A stretch of DNA of 59,751 nucleotides from Lachnospiraceae bacterium. Lineage in GTDB: Bacteria; Bacillota; Clostridia; Lachnospirales; Lachnospiraceae. The stretch covers positions 1-59,751 of the forward strand of contig BLLU01000194.1 of NCBI GenBank assembly GCA_011959105.1, given 5' to 3'. A program made the position numbers and the translations under genes. How positions within the stretch are numbered: position 1 is the stretch's first letter; each line of letters opens with the position of its first letter. The notes under the pieces were generated by a model. The model saw only the letters and a list, made by a program, of their open reading frames with translations. It was not told the origin of the DNA and ran no database searches. Below are positions 17,457 to 25,988 of this stretch, one piece after another.

Positions 17457-19655
17457 ATGTCAAGCTGGTTGATTTACGCAGGAATATTAATCTATATGGA
17501 GATCGTGTTCCACCTGGGCTGTTTTGGGCTGGTGGGCATAAACCCTGTCTTTTCCCTGGGGCTGATTGCGCTGATCGCTGCCCTTCAGGCGCTGATCAGC
17601 GGCAGCCTGACCAGGCGGAACAGGCACAGGGCTTTTTGGATCATGGTGGTGCTGGAGTATCTGGTCTTTTTTGTGCAGACAGTGTACTTCCGGATTTTTC
17701 AGCAGCCCCTGCAGATCAAGGCCATGCTGGTGGGCGGACAGGACGCGTTGACCAATTACTGGCGGGAAGCCCTGGTGGGGCTGCTTCATGCCTCCCCGCT
17801 GCTGATCCTGCTGGCTCTGCCCATGGCCGGAGTGGCGCTGTGGAGATATCTTACCACCTGGGAACTGCCCTATCTGAATTCCATCCGGAAGCTGCGGATG
17901 GGACTGATCGCCGGGGTGGCACTGATCTACTGCGTCAGCGTCATGGAGATCGGGCGTGTGCTGGATACTCTGTACGCGGAGGAGTACCGGGAATTCTATG
18001 ATCCCATATCAGTGATGCAGGATATGGGTGTGATTGCCATGGTACAGCGGGACGGAGCCTATGAACTGGGGGAAATGCTGGAGTCCCTGTGGGACAGGGT
18101 ATCGGAGCCGCGTCCCGGCAGAGAAGACCCGGACAGACAACTGGCCCAGGGAAGCAGCAGTGAGCCCGGCAGTGATTCAGATGTGTCGGAGCCGGGAACG
18201 GATTCCACTGCGGAAACGGAGCCTGAGGGCGGCATTCCCATTCCGGGACCCACGGCAGAGCCTGTTCTGGATACATCTCCCAATGTATGGAATCTGGATA
18301 TGGCAAAGCTGGCGGAACTCTCCCAGGGGAGCAAGGAGACGGAATGGCTGGCGGATTATCTGGGGGAAGTACAGCCCACCAACCGCAACGAGTACACCGG
18401 CATGTTCCAGGGGTACAACCTGATTTTTCTCACGGCGGAAGGCTTTTCCACCTATGCCATCCGGGAGGATCTGACCCCCACCCTGTACAAATTGGTGAAT
18501 TCCGGCTTTGTGTTTAACAACTATTATGTGCCTCTGTGGCAGACCAGCACCAGCGACGGGGAGTATGTGAATACCACGGGACTGATCCCGGACGGGCAGT
18601 TCAGTATGCGCAAAAGTATTCCTCTGGATATGGCTTTTACATTGCCCCGGTTCTTTGCCAAGGAGGGAGTTTACAACTGGGCGTACCACAACAACAGTCT
18701 GTCCTATTATGAGCGTTATCAGACCCATCCCAACCTGGGCTATGACTTCAAGGCTTCCAAGCTGGGAGATCTGTCCGAGGCGGAGTACGGGGACAAGATT
18801 TTCTATATGGAGCATGCGGGCGCCTGGCCGGCTTCCGATTATGAGATGATGCTGGGAACGGTGGCGGAATATGTGAATCTGGATCGTTTCAACGTGTACT
18901 ATATGACGGTTTCCGGTCATATGAACTACAGTTTTTCGGGCAATCGGATGTCCAGCTGGCACAAGGAAGAAGTGCAGGGGCTGGAGATGTCGGAGAACGC
19001 CCAGGCTTATATCGCCTGCCATATTGAGTTGGATAAGGCCATGGCCAATCTGCTGGAACAGTTGGAAGCCGCCGGACAGCTGGACAGGACGGTGATCTGT
19101 CTCAGCGCGGATCATTATCCCTATGGCATGACCCAGGAACAGTATGAAGAACTGGCGGGGAGAGATCTTTCCCAGGATATGGATACCTATCGAAACAGCC
19201 TGATCCTGTGGAACGCCGCCATGGAGGAACCGGTGGTGGTGGATAAAGTGTGCGGTTCCATGGATCTGCTGCCCACGCTGCTGAATCTGTTCGGTTTTGA
19301 CTATGATTCCAGAATGTATGCGGGGCGGGATATTTTTTCGGATCAGGAAGGAATGGTGATCTTCAACGACAGGAGTTTTGTGTCGGATACCGCGGCCTAC
19401 AGCCGTAAGGCCAAGACCACTTCCTGGAAGGTGGAAATGACTGCGGAGGAGCAGGAGGCTTATATGAGCCAGGCCAAGCAGGAGGTGAAAGACCGCTATA
19501 ATTTCAGTGCTTATATTCTGCGCAACGATTATTATGGCGTGATCCGCCAATGCCTGGACGAGGAAAAGACGGCGGACAACCCGGCGAGACCCCCAGAGGC
19601 GGTACTGCCCTGGCCTACCCAGGAACCTGTTCCCACAGTGGAACCTACTTCATAG
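17457..19655 (+). CDS. LTA-synthase-like phosphoglycerol transferase
   Basis: A 732-residue membrane enzyme of the LtaS/alkaline-phosphatase superfamily. About five helices occupy residues 1-165, then a Ser/Glu/Pro-rich linker (about 205-275), then an extracellular sulfatase-like domain. That domain has the metal-binding glutamate in LTAEGFS, the nucleophile T365 in QTSTSDGEY and SADHYPYG near the end. LtaS enzymes polymerise glycerol phosphate from phosphatidylglycerol onto a glycolipid anchor. Whether this one makes lipoteichoic acid or modifies another polymer is not known. The ribosome binding site (AGGGACGAAGG) lies rather far from the ATG. Confidence 0.88.
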   Translation: MSSWLIYAGILIYMEIVFHLGCFGLVGINPVFSLGLIALIAALQALISGSLTRRNRHRAFWIMVVLEYLVFFVQTVYFRIFQQPLQIKAMLVGGQDALTNYWREALVGLLHASPLLILLALPMAGVALWRYLTTWELPYLNSIRKLRMGLIAGVALIYCVSVMEIGRVLDTLYAEEYREFYDPISVMQDMGVIAMVQRDGAYELGEMLESLWDRVSEPRPGREDPDRQLAQGSSSEPGSDSDVSEPGTDSTAETEPEGGIPIPGPTAEPVLDTSPNVWNLDMAKLAELSQGSKETEWLADYLGEVQPTNRNEYTGMFQGYNLIFLTAEGFSTYAIREDLTPTLYKLVNSGFVFNNYYVPLWQTSTSDGEYVNTTGLIPDGQFSMRKSIPLDMAFTLPRFFAKEGVYNWAYHNNSLSYYERYQTHPNLGYDFKASKLGDLSEAEYGDKIFYMEHAGAWPASDYEMMLGTVAEYVNLDRFNVYYMTVSGHMNYSFSGNRMSSWHKEEVQGLEMSENAQAYIACHIELDKAMANLLEQLEAAGQLDRTVICLSADHYPYGMTQEQYEELAGRDLSQDMDTYRNSLILWNAAMEEPVVVDKVCGSMDLLPTLLNLFGFDYDSRMYAGRDIFSDQEGMVIFNDRSFVSDTAAYSRKAKTTSWKVEMTAEEQEAYMSQAKQEVKDRYNFSAYILRNDYYGVIRQCLDEEKTADNPARPPEAVLPWPTQEPVPTVEPTS

Positions 19656-19657
19656 AG

Positions 19658-19693
19658 AAAGGCATCGGCTGGAACCAGCCGGTGCCTTTTATG
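19658..19693. terminator. terminator shared by the LTA-synthase-like gene and the convergent DUF5721-like gene
   Basis: The arms at 19658-19672 and 19675-19689 pair over 15 positions with one wobble and loop AA, flanked by A-rich and T-rich ends. It can act on both strands. Confidence 0.85.
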
Positions 19694-19720
19694 ACTGATT
19701 ATGAAATTCCCGTATGCCGC

Positions 19721-20224
19721 TCATAAATTTTCATATGCGATGTTTTTGCGGGAAAGATACCCGGTCAGTGCCTTATCCCAGATTATGTCGGGTTCCTTGT
19801 TCATTACGAAGGTGTGATAGGCCGTGCCTGTGGTCAACAGGGCGTGGGAGCCGTCGTATTTGACGGTCAGCACCAGAGCCTTAATCTGCTCCGAAGGCAT
19901 TTCGCAGTTTTGAGCCGCCAGAATCTTGCCCACCAGTTCCGGCTTGAGGTGCAGCACAAACTTAAAGTACAAAGGGGTGCGTTTGCCTTTGATCAGCCCA
20001 AACAGCAGCCCTTTCATCTCCTGCCAGGGAGCGAAGTCATAGGGGCATATCCGGGAGTCTTTCTGCTCTTCCGGGGTGAAAAAATCCCTGTTCACATGCC
20101 CGTCTATGGTGTAGGTGTGCGCCGTGGACACGGCGGCCTCAGCCAGCAGGAAGGGGTCAAAGGCGTCTCCGGTCAGAAGCTGCGCCATGAAATTTTTAGT
20201 GTTGGTGATCTGTAATGCCAGCAT
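19721..20224 (-). CDS. hypothetical protein (DUF5721-like)
   Basis: A 167-residue soluble protein that I recall as belonging to a Lachnospiraceae family annotated DUF5721; no function is known to me. It begins MLALQITNTKNFMAQLL, contains a cluster of aromatic residues (CPYDFAPW) and ends with a basic segment. No catalytic motif is evident. It is downstream of a DUF1294 gene on the same strand, 36 bases apart, probably in one transcript. Confidence 0.7.
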   Translation of the reverse strand: MLALQITNTKNFMAQLLTGDAFDPFLLAEAAVSTAHTYTIDGHVNRDFFTPEEQKDSRICPYDFAPWQEMKGLLFGLIKGKRTPLYFKFVLHLKPELVGKILAAQNCEMPSEQIKALVLTVKYDGSHALLTTGTAYHTFVMNKEPDIIWDKALTGYLSRKNIAYENL

Positions 20225-20260
20225 ATGTTTTACTCCTGATGAGAGTTTCGTGGGTATAGC

Positions 20261-20527
20261 CTATTTTAACATAAATCGGATGGCCAGCGCAAGTTCCGTA
20301 AAGAAAATCGCGGGCATGCCCCACACAAAGTACCAGTGCCTGGTCTTGTGGCGGAAAAGCTGCATGCCGACGATGGAGCCCAGACCGCCGCCCAGCAGGG
20401 CAATGAAAAAGAGAGTGGCCTCGGGGATGCGCCATTGATGCCGGATAGCCTTTCTCTTGTCCAGCCACATGCTGGCCAGTCCGGCCAGATTGATGCAGAT
20501 CAAATATGCTGCTATAAAATATGTCAT
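20261..20527 (-). CDS. DUF1294 small membrane protein
   Basis: An 88-residue protein with three hydrophobic helices and the DUF1294 pattern: DKRKA(I)R..WRIPE, then LGGGLGSIVGMQLFRHKT, then W. The function is unknown. It lies between argG and the DUF5721-like gene on the minus strand. Confidence 0.88.
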   Translation of the reverse strand: MTYFIAAYLICINLAGLASMWLDKRKAIRHQWRIPEATLFFIALLGGGLGSIVGMQLFRHKTRHWYFVWGMPAIFFTELALAIRFMLK

Positions 20528-20583
20528 TTATATTACCATGCCTTTCCGAAGGGGAAGTTCATTGGAACTTCCGCGACACGCAG

Positions 20584-20608
20584 AAAGAGGGGCCATGGCC
20601 CCTCTTTT
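20584..20608 (-). terminator. terminator of argG
   Basis: A perfect 11-bp stem, AAAGAGGGGCC (20584-20594) with GGCCCCTCTTT (20597-20607) and loop AT, lies about 57 bases beyond the argG stop. Confidence 0.85.
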
Positions 20609-20663
20609 ACCTGGGATTACAGAATTCCCGCAGAGCGTGGATTCCATTGTCCAGGCGAATATT

Positions 20664-21881
20664 TTACTGCTGATCCGCTTCCTGCATCTTCATGGCGCGT
20701 ACCTTGAGGGACAGGCCAAAGAGATTGATAAAGCCTTCCGCGTCGTGGTGGTCGTACAGATCACCGGTGGTGAAGGAGGCAATGCTCTCGTTATACAGGG
20801 AGTAAGGAGAGGTGGTTCCGGCCTTGATAATATTGCCTTTGTAAAGCTGGAATTTCACTTCGCCCGTGACATATTCCTGGGTCTTTTCAATGAAAGCCTG
20901 CTCGGCCTCCCGCAGAGGAGTGAACCATTTGCCTTCGTATACCAGGCTGGCGAAACGGCTGCCCATCTCTTTTTTCAGGGCATAGGTGTCGCGGTCCAGG
21001 ATCAGTTCTTCCAGCTGCTGATGCGCTTCCATCAGGATGGTGCCGCCGGGGGTTTCGTACACACCCCTGGATTTCATGCCCACCACGCGGTTCTCCACGA
21101 TGTCGATAATGCCCACGCCGTGTCTGCCGCCCAGTTCGTTCAGCTTGCGGATGATATCGGAGACTTTCATCTTCTCACCGTTTACCGAAGTGGGTACACC
21201 CTTTTCAAAAGTCAGAGTCACATATTCGCCCTGGTCGGGAGCCTTCTGGGGAGTGGTGCCCAGCACCAGCAGATGTTCATAGTTAGGCTCGTTGGCAGGG
21301 TCCTCCAGCTCCAAACCTTCATGGCTGATATGCCACAGATTGCGGTCACGGCTGTAGGAGGAGTCGGCGGAGAAAGGCAGATCAATTCCATGGGCTTTGC
21401 AGTATTCGATCTCGGACTCGCGGGAATCCATGTTCCATTTATCGCTTCTCCAGGCGGCAATGATTTTGATATCCGGGGCCAGAGCCTTGATCCCCAGCTC
21501 GAAACGGATCTGGTCGTTGCCTTTGCCGGTGGCGCCGTGGCAAATGGCAACCGCACCTTCCTTGCGGGCGATTTCCACCAGTTTCTTGGCGATCAGGGGC
21601 CTTGCCATGGAAGTGCCCAGCAGATATTTGTTCTCATAGACAGCGTTCGCCTGCACGCAGGGCACAATATACTCGTCGCAGAACTCGTCGGTCACGTCAA
21701 GAATGTACAGTTTCTCCGCGCCGCAGAACTTAGCCCGCTCCTCCAGGCCGTCCAGTTCCTCGGCCTGTCCGCAGTCAATACATACACAGATGACTTCGTA
21801 GTCGTAGTTCTCTTTCAGCCAGGGGATGATGGCGGTGGTATCCAGACCGCCGGAATACGCCAAAACAACTTTTTCTTTCAT
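20664..21881 (-). CDS. argG: argininosuccinate synthase
   Basis: A 405-residue cytoplasmic enzyme joining citrulline and aspartate with ATP, the penultimate step of arginine synthesis. The ATP pyrophosphatase loop is AYSGGLDTT near the N-terminus; [13 protein letters not shown] and [16 protein letters not shown] are also family-typical. ATG 21881 follows TGAGGAAAAAC. argH is not adjacent and not in the window. It is transcribed away from the argC cluster, with a leader of about 220 bases after a likely promoter at 22139-22111. Confidence 0.96.
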   Translation of the reverse strand: MKEKVVLAYSGGLDTTAIIPWLKENYDYEVICVCIDCGQAEELDGLEERAKFCGAEKLYILDVTDEFCDEYIVPCVQANAVYENKYLLGTSMARPLIAKKLVEIARKEGAVAICHGATGKGNDQIRFELGIKALAPDIKIIAAWRSDKWNMDSRESEIEYCKAHGIDLPFSADSSYSRDRNLWHISHEGLELEDPANEPNYEHLLVLGTTPQKAPDQGEYVTLTFEKGVPTSVNGEKMKVSDIIRKLNELGGRHGVGIIDIVENRVVGMKSRGVYETPGGTILMEAHQQLEELILDRDTYALKKEMGSRFASLVYEGKWFTPLREAEQAFIEKTQEYVTGEVKFQLYKGNIIKAGTTSPYSLYNESIASFTTGDLYDHHDAEGFINLFGLSLKVRAMKMQEADQQ

Positions 21882-21884
21882 GTT

Positions 21885-21979
21885 TTTCCTCATTTCTGCG
21901 CTGCTTTTTGCGCATGACGAGTTTGTGGCAAGCAGCGCGCAGACACAAATCTCGCGATTGAAAATTTTAATTTTCAATC
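21885..21979 (-). promoter_or_regulatory. structured leader of argG
   Basis: A perfect palindrome GATTGAAAATT/AATTTTCAATC (21956-21979, two-base centre) lies about 75 bases before argG. A GC-rich imperfect stem (CTGCGCTGCTT near 21896-21906 with AAGCAGCGCGCAG near 21930-21942) lies between it and the start codon. This could be a regulatory RNA structure or an operator. It does not match a T-box that I can identify. Confidence 0.45.
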
Positions 21980-22110
21980 TTGCTCCTTTCGTGATCAGGT
22001 AATTGCGAAACTCCCTTCTGTGTCCGGGGAATGGGCAATATGGACAATACATCAGGAAAATATGTAAGTCTTACCTGTGGGATAATGGCTTGAATTTATG
22101 TACTGGAAAT

Positions 22111-22139
22111 ACTATATACTTTTCAGAACAATATTGCAA
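22111..22139 (-). promoter_or_regulatory. likely argG promoter
   Basis: Read on the minus strand: TTGCAA (22139-22134), a 17-base spacer and TATAGT (22116-22111). Confidence 0.6.
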
Positions 22140-22145
22140 GCCCTA

Positions 22146-22254
22146 ATAGTGAATAAAATACAAGAAAGTTTTTGTATAAAACCTATAAAATATACACAAA
22201 ACTGTATATAACAGGAAAATGAAAGAATAAATATACATAAAATAGAAATTCATG
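22146..22254. promoter_or_regulatory. ARG-box-like sequences upstream of argG
   Basis: Three stretches resemble the Bacillus ARG box CATGAATAAAAATKCAAK: TGAATAAAATACAAG at about 22150, AGAATAAATATACAT at about 22224, and on the minus strand CATGAATTTCTATT ending near 22253. They sit just upstream of the argG promoter, where an ArgR/AhrC repressor could bind. The rest of the 600-base gap 21882-22482 is AT-rich with no convincing gene. Confidence 0.35.
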
Positions 22255-22291
22255 CGGGACATCCATTACGGGACATCTAAGAATGTTTTAC

Positions 22292-22320
22292 TTGTGTTTT
22301 GGAACTGTATCTGCTATACT
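22292..22320 (+). promoter_or_regulatory. promoter of the Rpn-type nuclease gene
   Basis: TTGTGT at 22292-22297, a 17-base spacer and TATACT at 22315-22320, about 160 bases before the start. Confidence 0.6.
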
Positions 22321-22482
22321 GTTCGCATCAAGTCAATCAATAGGATTTTTCCGGCGTTTTGCCAATGTTTTTCCCGACTGCTTTTATTATGTTTCCCAGT
22401 ATTTTTGCGCTCTTTTTCTGGTTTGCGGACGGACAGGTGATTTGCCGGTGCTGATATAAAATTATGAGAAGGAGAGATGTTT

Positions 22483-23397
22483 ATGAGTTATTTGGAATCC
22501 GGGATACCGAACAGAGCGCCGCAATACATGCGGGCTACAGGGAAACTGCCCTATACTTTGATAAATGACTATATGTTTAAGGCCCTGCTGCAGAAAAACC
22601 AGAAGGTACTGAAACAGCTTATTTGCTCGCTTCTGCATTTACAGCAGGAGGACATACGGAGCGTGAAGGTTACGAATCCCATTTTGCTTGGCGCAGTTCA
22701 AACGGAAGATTTTGACGGCAAGACGTTCGTACTGGACATCAATGTGCTGCTGAATGACCAAACATTGATCAATCTGGAGATGCAGGTGGCAGACTACAGG
22801 AACTGGCCGGAGAGATCCATGGCATATCTGTGCCGCAATTTTGACCGGCTGCAGAGCGGTCAGTATTATATGGAAATAAAACCGACCATACATATCGGCT
22901 TTCTGGACTTTACTTTGTTCCCGGAACATCCGGAATTCTATGCCACATATATGATGATGAATGTGAAAAACCATCACATTTTTACTGACAGGATAGCCCT
23001 GAGTGTGGTAAACTTAAAACATATGGAATTAGCGACCCAGGAGGACCGGGAGTGGAAGATCGACTACTGGGCGTCGCTCTTTAAGGCCACCACATGGGAG
23101 GAACTCAAAATGTTAGCAGAACAGAATCCGGTAATGGGAGACGCGGCTGAAACCATTTATGAACTTACCGCGGATGAGGCGATCCGGGAGCAGTGCAAGG
23201 CCAGGGAGAAACAGATTAAGGAGATGAATACACTTGTAAGGGAACGTGAGCTGGCGGAGCGGGCCAGGGATGCAGCTTGGCAGGAAAAAGCCGCCGCTAT
23301 CCGCCAGCTGGAAGAAAAAGACCAGAGGATTGCGCAGCTGCAGCAGGAACTTCAGCGCCTGAAAGAGCGTCAGCATATGCCCATAGGTTCCGACTAA
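22483..23397 (+). CDS. Rpn family recombination-promoting nuclease / PD-(D/E)XK transposase-like protein
   Basis: A 304-residue protein of the Rpn/YhgA-like family: an N-terminal nuclease domain (about 20-215), with the family start NDYMFKALLQKN, the core DFDGKTFVLDINVLLNDQ then NLEMQVAD supplying the D...ExQ residues, and RSMAYLCRNFD. The last 80 residues are a highly charged coiled coil. Rpn proteins are DNA endonucleases proposed to promote recombination or act in phage defence. I chose ATG 22483 because GGAGAG lies six bases upstream; ATG 22477 abuts that site. It is a single-gene unit in AT-rich flanks. Confidence 0.87.
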   Translation: MSYLESGIPNRAPQYMRATGKLPYTLINDYMFKALLQKNQKVLKQLICSLLHLQQEDIRSVKVTNPILLGAVQTEDFDGKTFVLDINVLLNDQTLINLEMQVADYRNWPERSMAYLCRNFDRLQSGQYYMEIKPTIHIGFLDFTLFPEHPEFYATYMMMNVKNHHIFTDRIALSVVNLKHMELATQEDREWKIDYWASLFKATTWEELKMLAEQNPVMGDAAETIYELTADEAIREQCKAREKQIKEMNTLVRERELAERARDAAWQEKAAAIRQLEEKDQRIAQLQQELQRLKERQHMPIGSD

Positions 23398-23587
23398 ATT
23401 ATAAATAATATACAGCATATGGCGCGAAATGTGCATATGACATAAAATATATACAGTATATTATGCAAAAAAGAATAATCATGCAAAAACCTCTTGACGC
23501 CATATACTTTTTGTGCAATGATAGGAAAAGCCGGTGAGGGAAATGCCGCGTATATGGAGACGCAAATCCTCTGCCGACAGGAAACGG

Positions 23588-23616
23588 TTGTCTTTTATGT
23601 TAAAATAGAGTATGAT
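23588..23616 (+). promoter_or_regulatory. likely argC promoter
   Basis: TTGTCT at 23588-23593, a 17-base spacer and TATGAT at 23611-23616, 43 bases before argC. A second weaker pair, TTGACG (23494-23499) and AATGAT (23517-23522), lies upstream, just after a tandem ATGCAAAAA (about 23463 and 23481) that could be an operator. Confidence 0.5.
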
Positions 23617-23659
23617 GGCAGAAGGGACAAAGGACATTACCAACGAAAGGATGAGTAAT

Positions 23660-24718
23660 ATGATAAAAGCGGGAATTATCGGGGCCACCGGGTATGCGGG
23701 CGGTGAGTTGGTGCGGATTCTGACGGGACACAGGGATGTGGAGATCAAGTGGTACGGCTCCAGGAGTTATATAGACCAGAGGTATTGTGATGTATACCGA
23801 AATATGTTTCGGATAGTGGAGGATGTGTGCAGGGACGATAATTTGGCACAGCTTGCGGAGGAAGTGGATGTGATTTTTACGGCCACTCCTCAGGGCTTTC
23901 TGGCAGGGCTCCTGACGGAGGAGATTCTGCAGAAGGTGAAAGTGGTGGACCTTTCCGCGGACTATCGGATTAAAGATGTGGCCGTATATGAGAAATGGTA
24001 TAAGATAGAGCATAAGTCTCCCCAGTTTATCCAAGAGGCTGTCTATGGCCTGTGCGAGATCAACAGGGGACAGATTACGGAGCAGACCAGGCTTGTGGCC
24101 AATCCCGGCTGCTATACCACCTGCTCCATATTGACTGCATATCCCCTGGTGAAGGAGGGATTGATTGATACGGACAGCCTGATCGTGGACGCCAAGTCCG
24201 GTACCTCGGGAGCGGGGCGGGGAGCCAAAGTGTCCAACCTTTACTGTGAGGTGAACGAGAATATCAAGGCTTACGGTGTGGCCGGCCACAGACATACCCC
24301 GGAGATCGAGGAGCAGTTGGGCTATGCGGCAGGACGGCCCCTGGTGATTAATTTTACCCCCCATCTGGTGCCCATGAACCGGGGCATTCTGGTGACGGAA
24401 TATGCCCGGCTGATTCCCGGAGCGGACGGTAGTCTGCCCTCCTATGAGGAAATCAAGGCTGTCTATGATCGGTATTACGCCGGAGAAAAATTCGTCCGTG
24501 TGCTGGATCAGGGGGTCTGTCCCGAGACCAAGTGGGTGGAGGGCAGCAACTATGTGGATGTGAATTTTGTCATTGATGAGCGCACAGGCCGGATCATTTT
24601 GATGGGGGCTCTGGACAATCTGGTAAAAGGCGCGGCGGGACAGGCGGTACAGAACATGAATCTGCTCTTTGGACTGCCGGAGAGCGAAGGTCTGGAACTG
24701 GTGCCCTGCTTTCCATAG
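23660..24718 (+). CDS. argC: N-acetyl-gamma-glutamyl-phosphate reductase
   Basis: A 352-residue NADPH-dependent reductase, third step of arginine synthesis. The Rossmann start GIIGATGYAGGELVRIL is clear, as are the active-site Cys151 in NPGCYTTC and the HRHTPEIEEQL segment near His-Arg. ATG 23660 is nine bases after AAAGG; two earlier in-frame ATGs lack a site at the right distance. It opens a cluster on the plus strand: argC, two GNAT genes, argJ, a flavodiiron gene, argB and argD. Confidence 0.95.
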   Translation: MIKAGIIGATGYAGGELVRILTGHRDVEIKWYGSRSYIDQRYCDVYRNMFRIVEDVCRDDNLAQLAEEVDVIFTATPQGFLAGLLTEEILQKVKVVDLSADYRIKDVAVYEKWYKIEHKSPQFIQEAVYGLCEINRGQITEQTRLVANPGCYTTCSILTAYPLVKEGLIDTDSLIVDAKSGTSGAGRGAKVSNLYCEVNENIKAYGVAGHRHTPEIEEQLGYAAGRPLVINFTPHLVPMNRGILVTEYARLIPGADGSLPSYEEIKAVYDRYYAGEKFVRVLDQGVCPETKWVEGSNYVDVNFVIDERTGRIILMGALDNLVKGAAGQAVQNMNLLFGLPESEGLELVPCFP

Positions 24719-24835
24719 GATTTGTCCTGCTTTTCGTAAGATCTGTGCCACATTTCGCATGAAAGCATGGACCGATTTAACGGGAATAGGGGGAGGGCTT
24801 CTAAATCGGAAGACATGGGCCCAGGGGAGGAAAAG

Positions 24836-25363
24836 ATGGATATACGGATAAAACCGATGGAATCCGATGCCGAGATCCGGGGCAAGGCATATGTGCACTG
24901 GAAAGCCTGGCAGGAGACTTATCCCGGCCTTGTGGACCAGGCCTATCTTGAGGAACTTACCCTGGAAAAATGCACAGACATTGCATTTCGCTGGCCGGAC
25001 CATATTCTCGTGGCCAAGGACGGCGAAAAAGTGGTGGGGTTTGTGGGATATGGCCCCAGCTGGGATGAAACCCTGCCGGAGACGGGCGAGATATATGCCA
25101 TCTATATTTTGGAAGCATACTATGGCAGGAGAGTGGGGTATGCGCTTATGTCTGCCGCCGCCCAGAGACTTTCCCGGTATGAAAAGATCGCGGTCTGGGT
25201 TCTGGAGGGCAATCGGAGGGCGATTGGTTTTTACCGGCGGTATGGTTTTCTGCCGGACGGAACCAGGAAGCAGATTACTTTGGGTACGGTCAACACAGAA
25301 ATACGTATGATTTTATCCGAAAAGCCCCAGTCCGATTTTGACGATGTAAGAGAGGAAAATTAA
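24836..25363 (+). CDS. GNAT family N-acetyltransferase
   Basis: A 175-residue acetyl-CoA-dependent acetyltransferase. The acetyl-CoA binding motif is present as EAYYGRRVGYALMSAA (YGR-x-VGxxL form), followed by a VLEGNRRAIGFYRRYGF C-terminal strand. The substrate is unknown. ATG 24836 follows GGGGAGGAAAAG. It lies between argC and argJ and its stop overlaps the next GNAT start by one base, so it is probably co-transcribed with arginine genes. N-acetylglutamate or another arginine-linked substrate is possible but not shown. Confidence 0.88.
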   Translation: MDIRIKPMESDAEIRGKAYVHWKAWQETYPGLVDQAYLEELTLEKCTDIAFRWPDHILVAKDGEKVVGFVGYGPSWDETLPETGEIYAIYILEAYYGRRVGYALMSAAAQRLSRYEKIAVWVLEGNRRAIGFYRRYGFLPDGTRKQITLGTVNTEIRMILSEKPQSDFDDVREEN

Positions 25364-25827
25364 TGCAGGAGAAAACATTTGAGATACGGACAATGAACGC
25401 CGGGGATTATCCGGGGCTTTACGCCCTGTGGATGACCATTCGGGGATTCGGCATCCGAAGCCTGGACGACTCCCGGGAGGGTGTGGAGCGCTTCTTAAAA
25501 AGGAACCCGGAGAGCAGCGTGGTGGCCGTGGCCCGGGACGGCTCTGTTGTAGGCGGTATCCTCTGCGGACATGACGGCAGGCGGGGCTGCCTGTACCATG
25601 TGTGCGTGCGGGAGGATTACCGTCGGCTGGGCATCGGCAAGGCCATGGTGGTGCATTGCATGAATGCCCTGAAAGCGGAGGGAATCAACAAGGTAAGTTT
25701 AATCGCCTTTACCCGCAACGATGTGGGAAATGCTTTCTGGAACACCATCGGATGGACGAAGCGGCAGGATCTGAACTACTATGATTTCACATTAAACGAA
25801 GCCAACATTACCGCATTTAACCAGTAG
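25363..25827 (+). CDS. GNAT family N-acetyltransferase (YpeA-like)
   Basis: A 154-residue acetyltransferase with the acetyl-CoA loop VREDYRRLGIGKAMV (RRxGIGKA) and the C-terminal FWNTIGWTKRQDLNYY typical of YpeA-like GNATs. It overlaps the previous GNAT by one base (TAATG). Its N-terminal half has the TMNAGDYPGLYALW segment. Co-location with argJ leaves open a role in acetylating glutamate or a related amino acid. It is followed by the long palindrome at 25.83-25.97 kb. Confidence 0.88.
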   Translation: MQEKTFEIRTMNAGDYPGLYALWMTIRGFGIRSLDDSREGVERFLKRNPESSVVAVARDGSVVGGILCGHDGRRGCLYHVCVREDYRRLGIGKAMVVHCMNALKAEGINKVSLIAFTRNDVGNAFWNTIGWTKRQDLNYYDFTLNEANITAFNQ

Positions 25828-25830
25828 GGG

Positions 25831-25972
25831 GCGGAAAGTGTGTTGTCCAGGGATATGCGGAACTTAAAAACAGCATATCCCCGAATAGCGCACTGATAAC
25901 AATATGAGCGCGGAAGCGGGCATATTGTTATCACCCGGAAAGTGTGTTATTCGGGGATACGCGGAACTTAAA
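25831..25972. repeat. intergenic long palindrome, copy B, with a duplicated right end
   Basis: The outer arms 25871-25894 and 25941-25964 pair at 20 of 24 positions (plus wobbles), and the inner arms GATAACAATATG (25895-25906) and CATATTGTTATC (25921-25932) pair perfectly over 12 bp. A direct repeat of 37 bases (25832-25868 and 25936-25972, four mismatches) shows that the right end, GGGATA(T/C)GCGGAACTTAAA, is present twice, as if a second copy had been truncated. The element fills the gap between the second GNAT gene and argJ and ends 16 bases before the argJ ATG. Confidence 0.9.
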
Positions 25973-25988
25973 TATGAGGAGAAAATAA

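Noticed and set aside
21882..22052. 57-codon N-terminal extension of ArgG
   Set aside because: It runs through the structured leader and palindrome and is not like ArgG, while ATG 21881 has a good ribosome binding site and the normal ArgG start.
22252..22440. 62-codon open frame before the Rpn gene
   Set aside because: It spans the predicted promoter, has no ribosome binding site, and its Cys/Phe/Leu-rich composition looks random.
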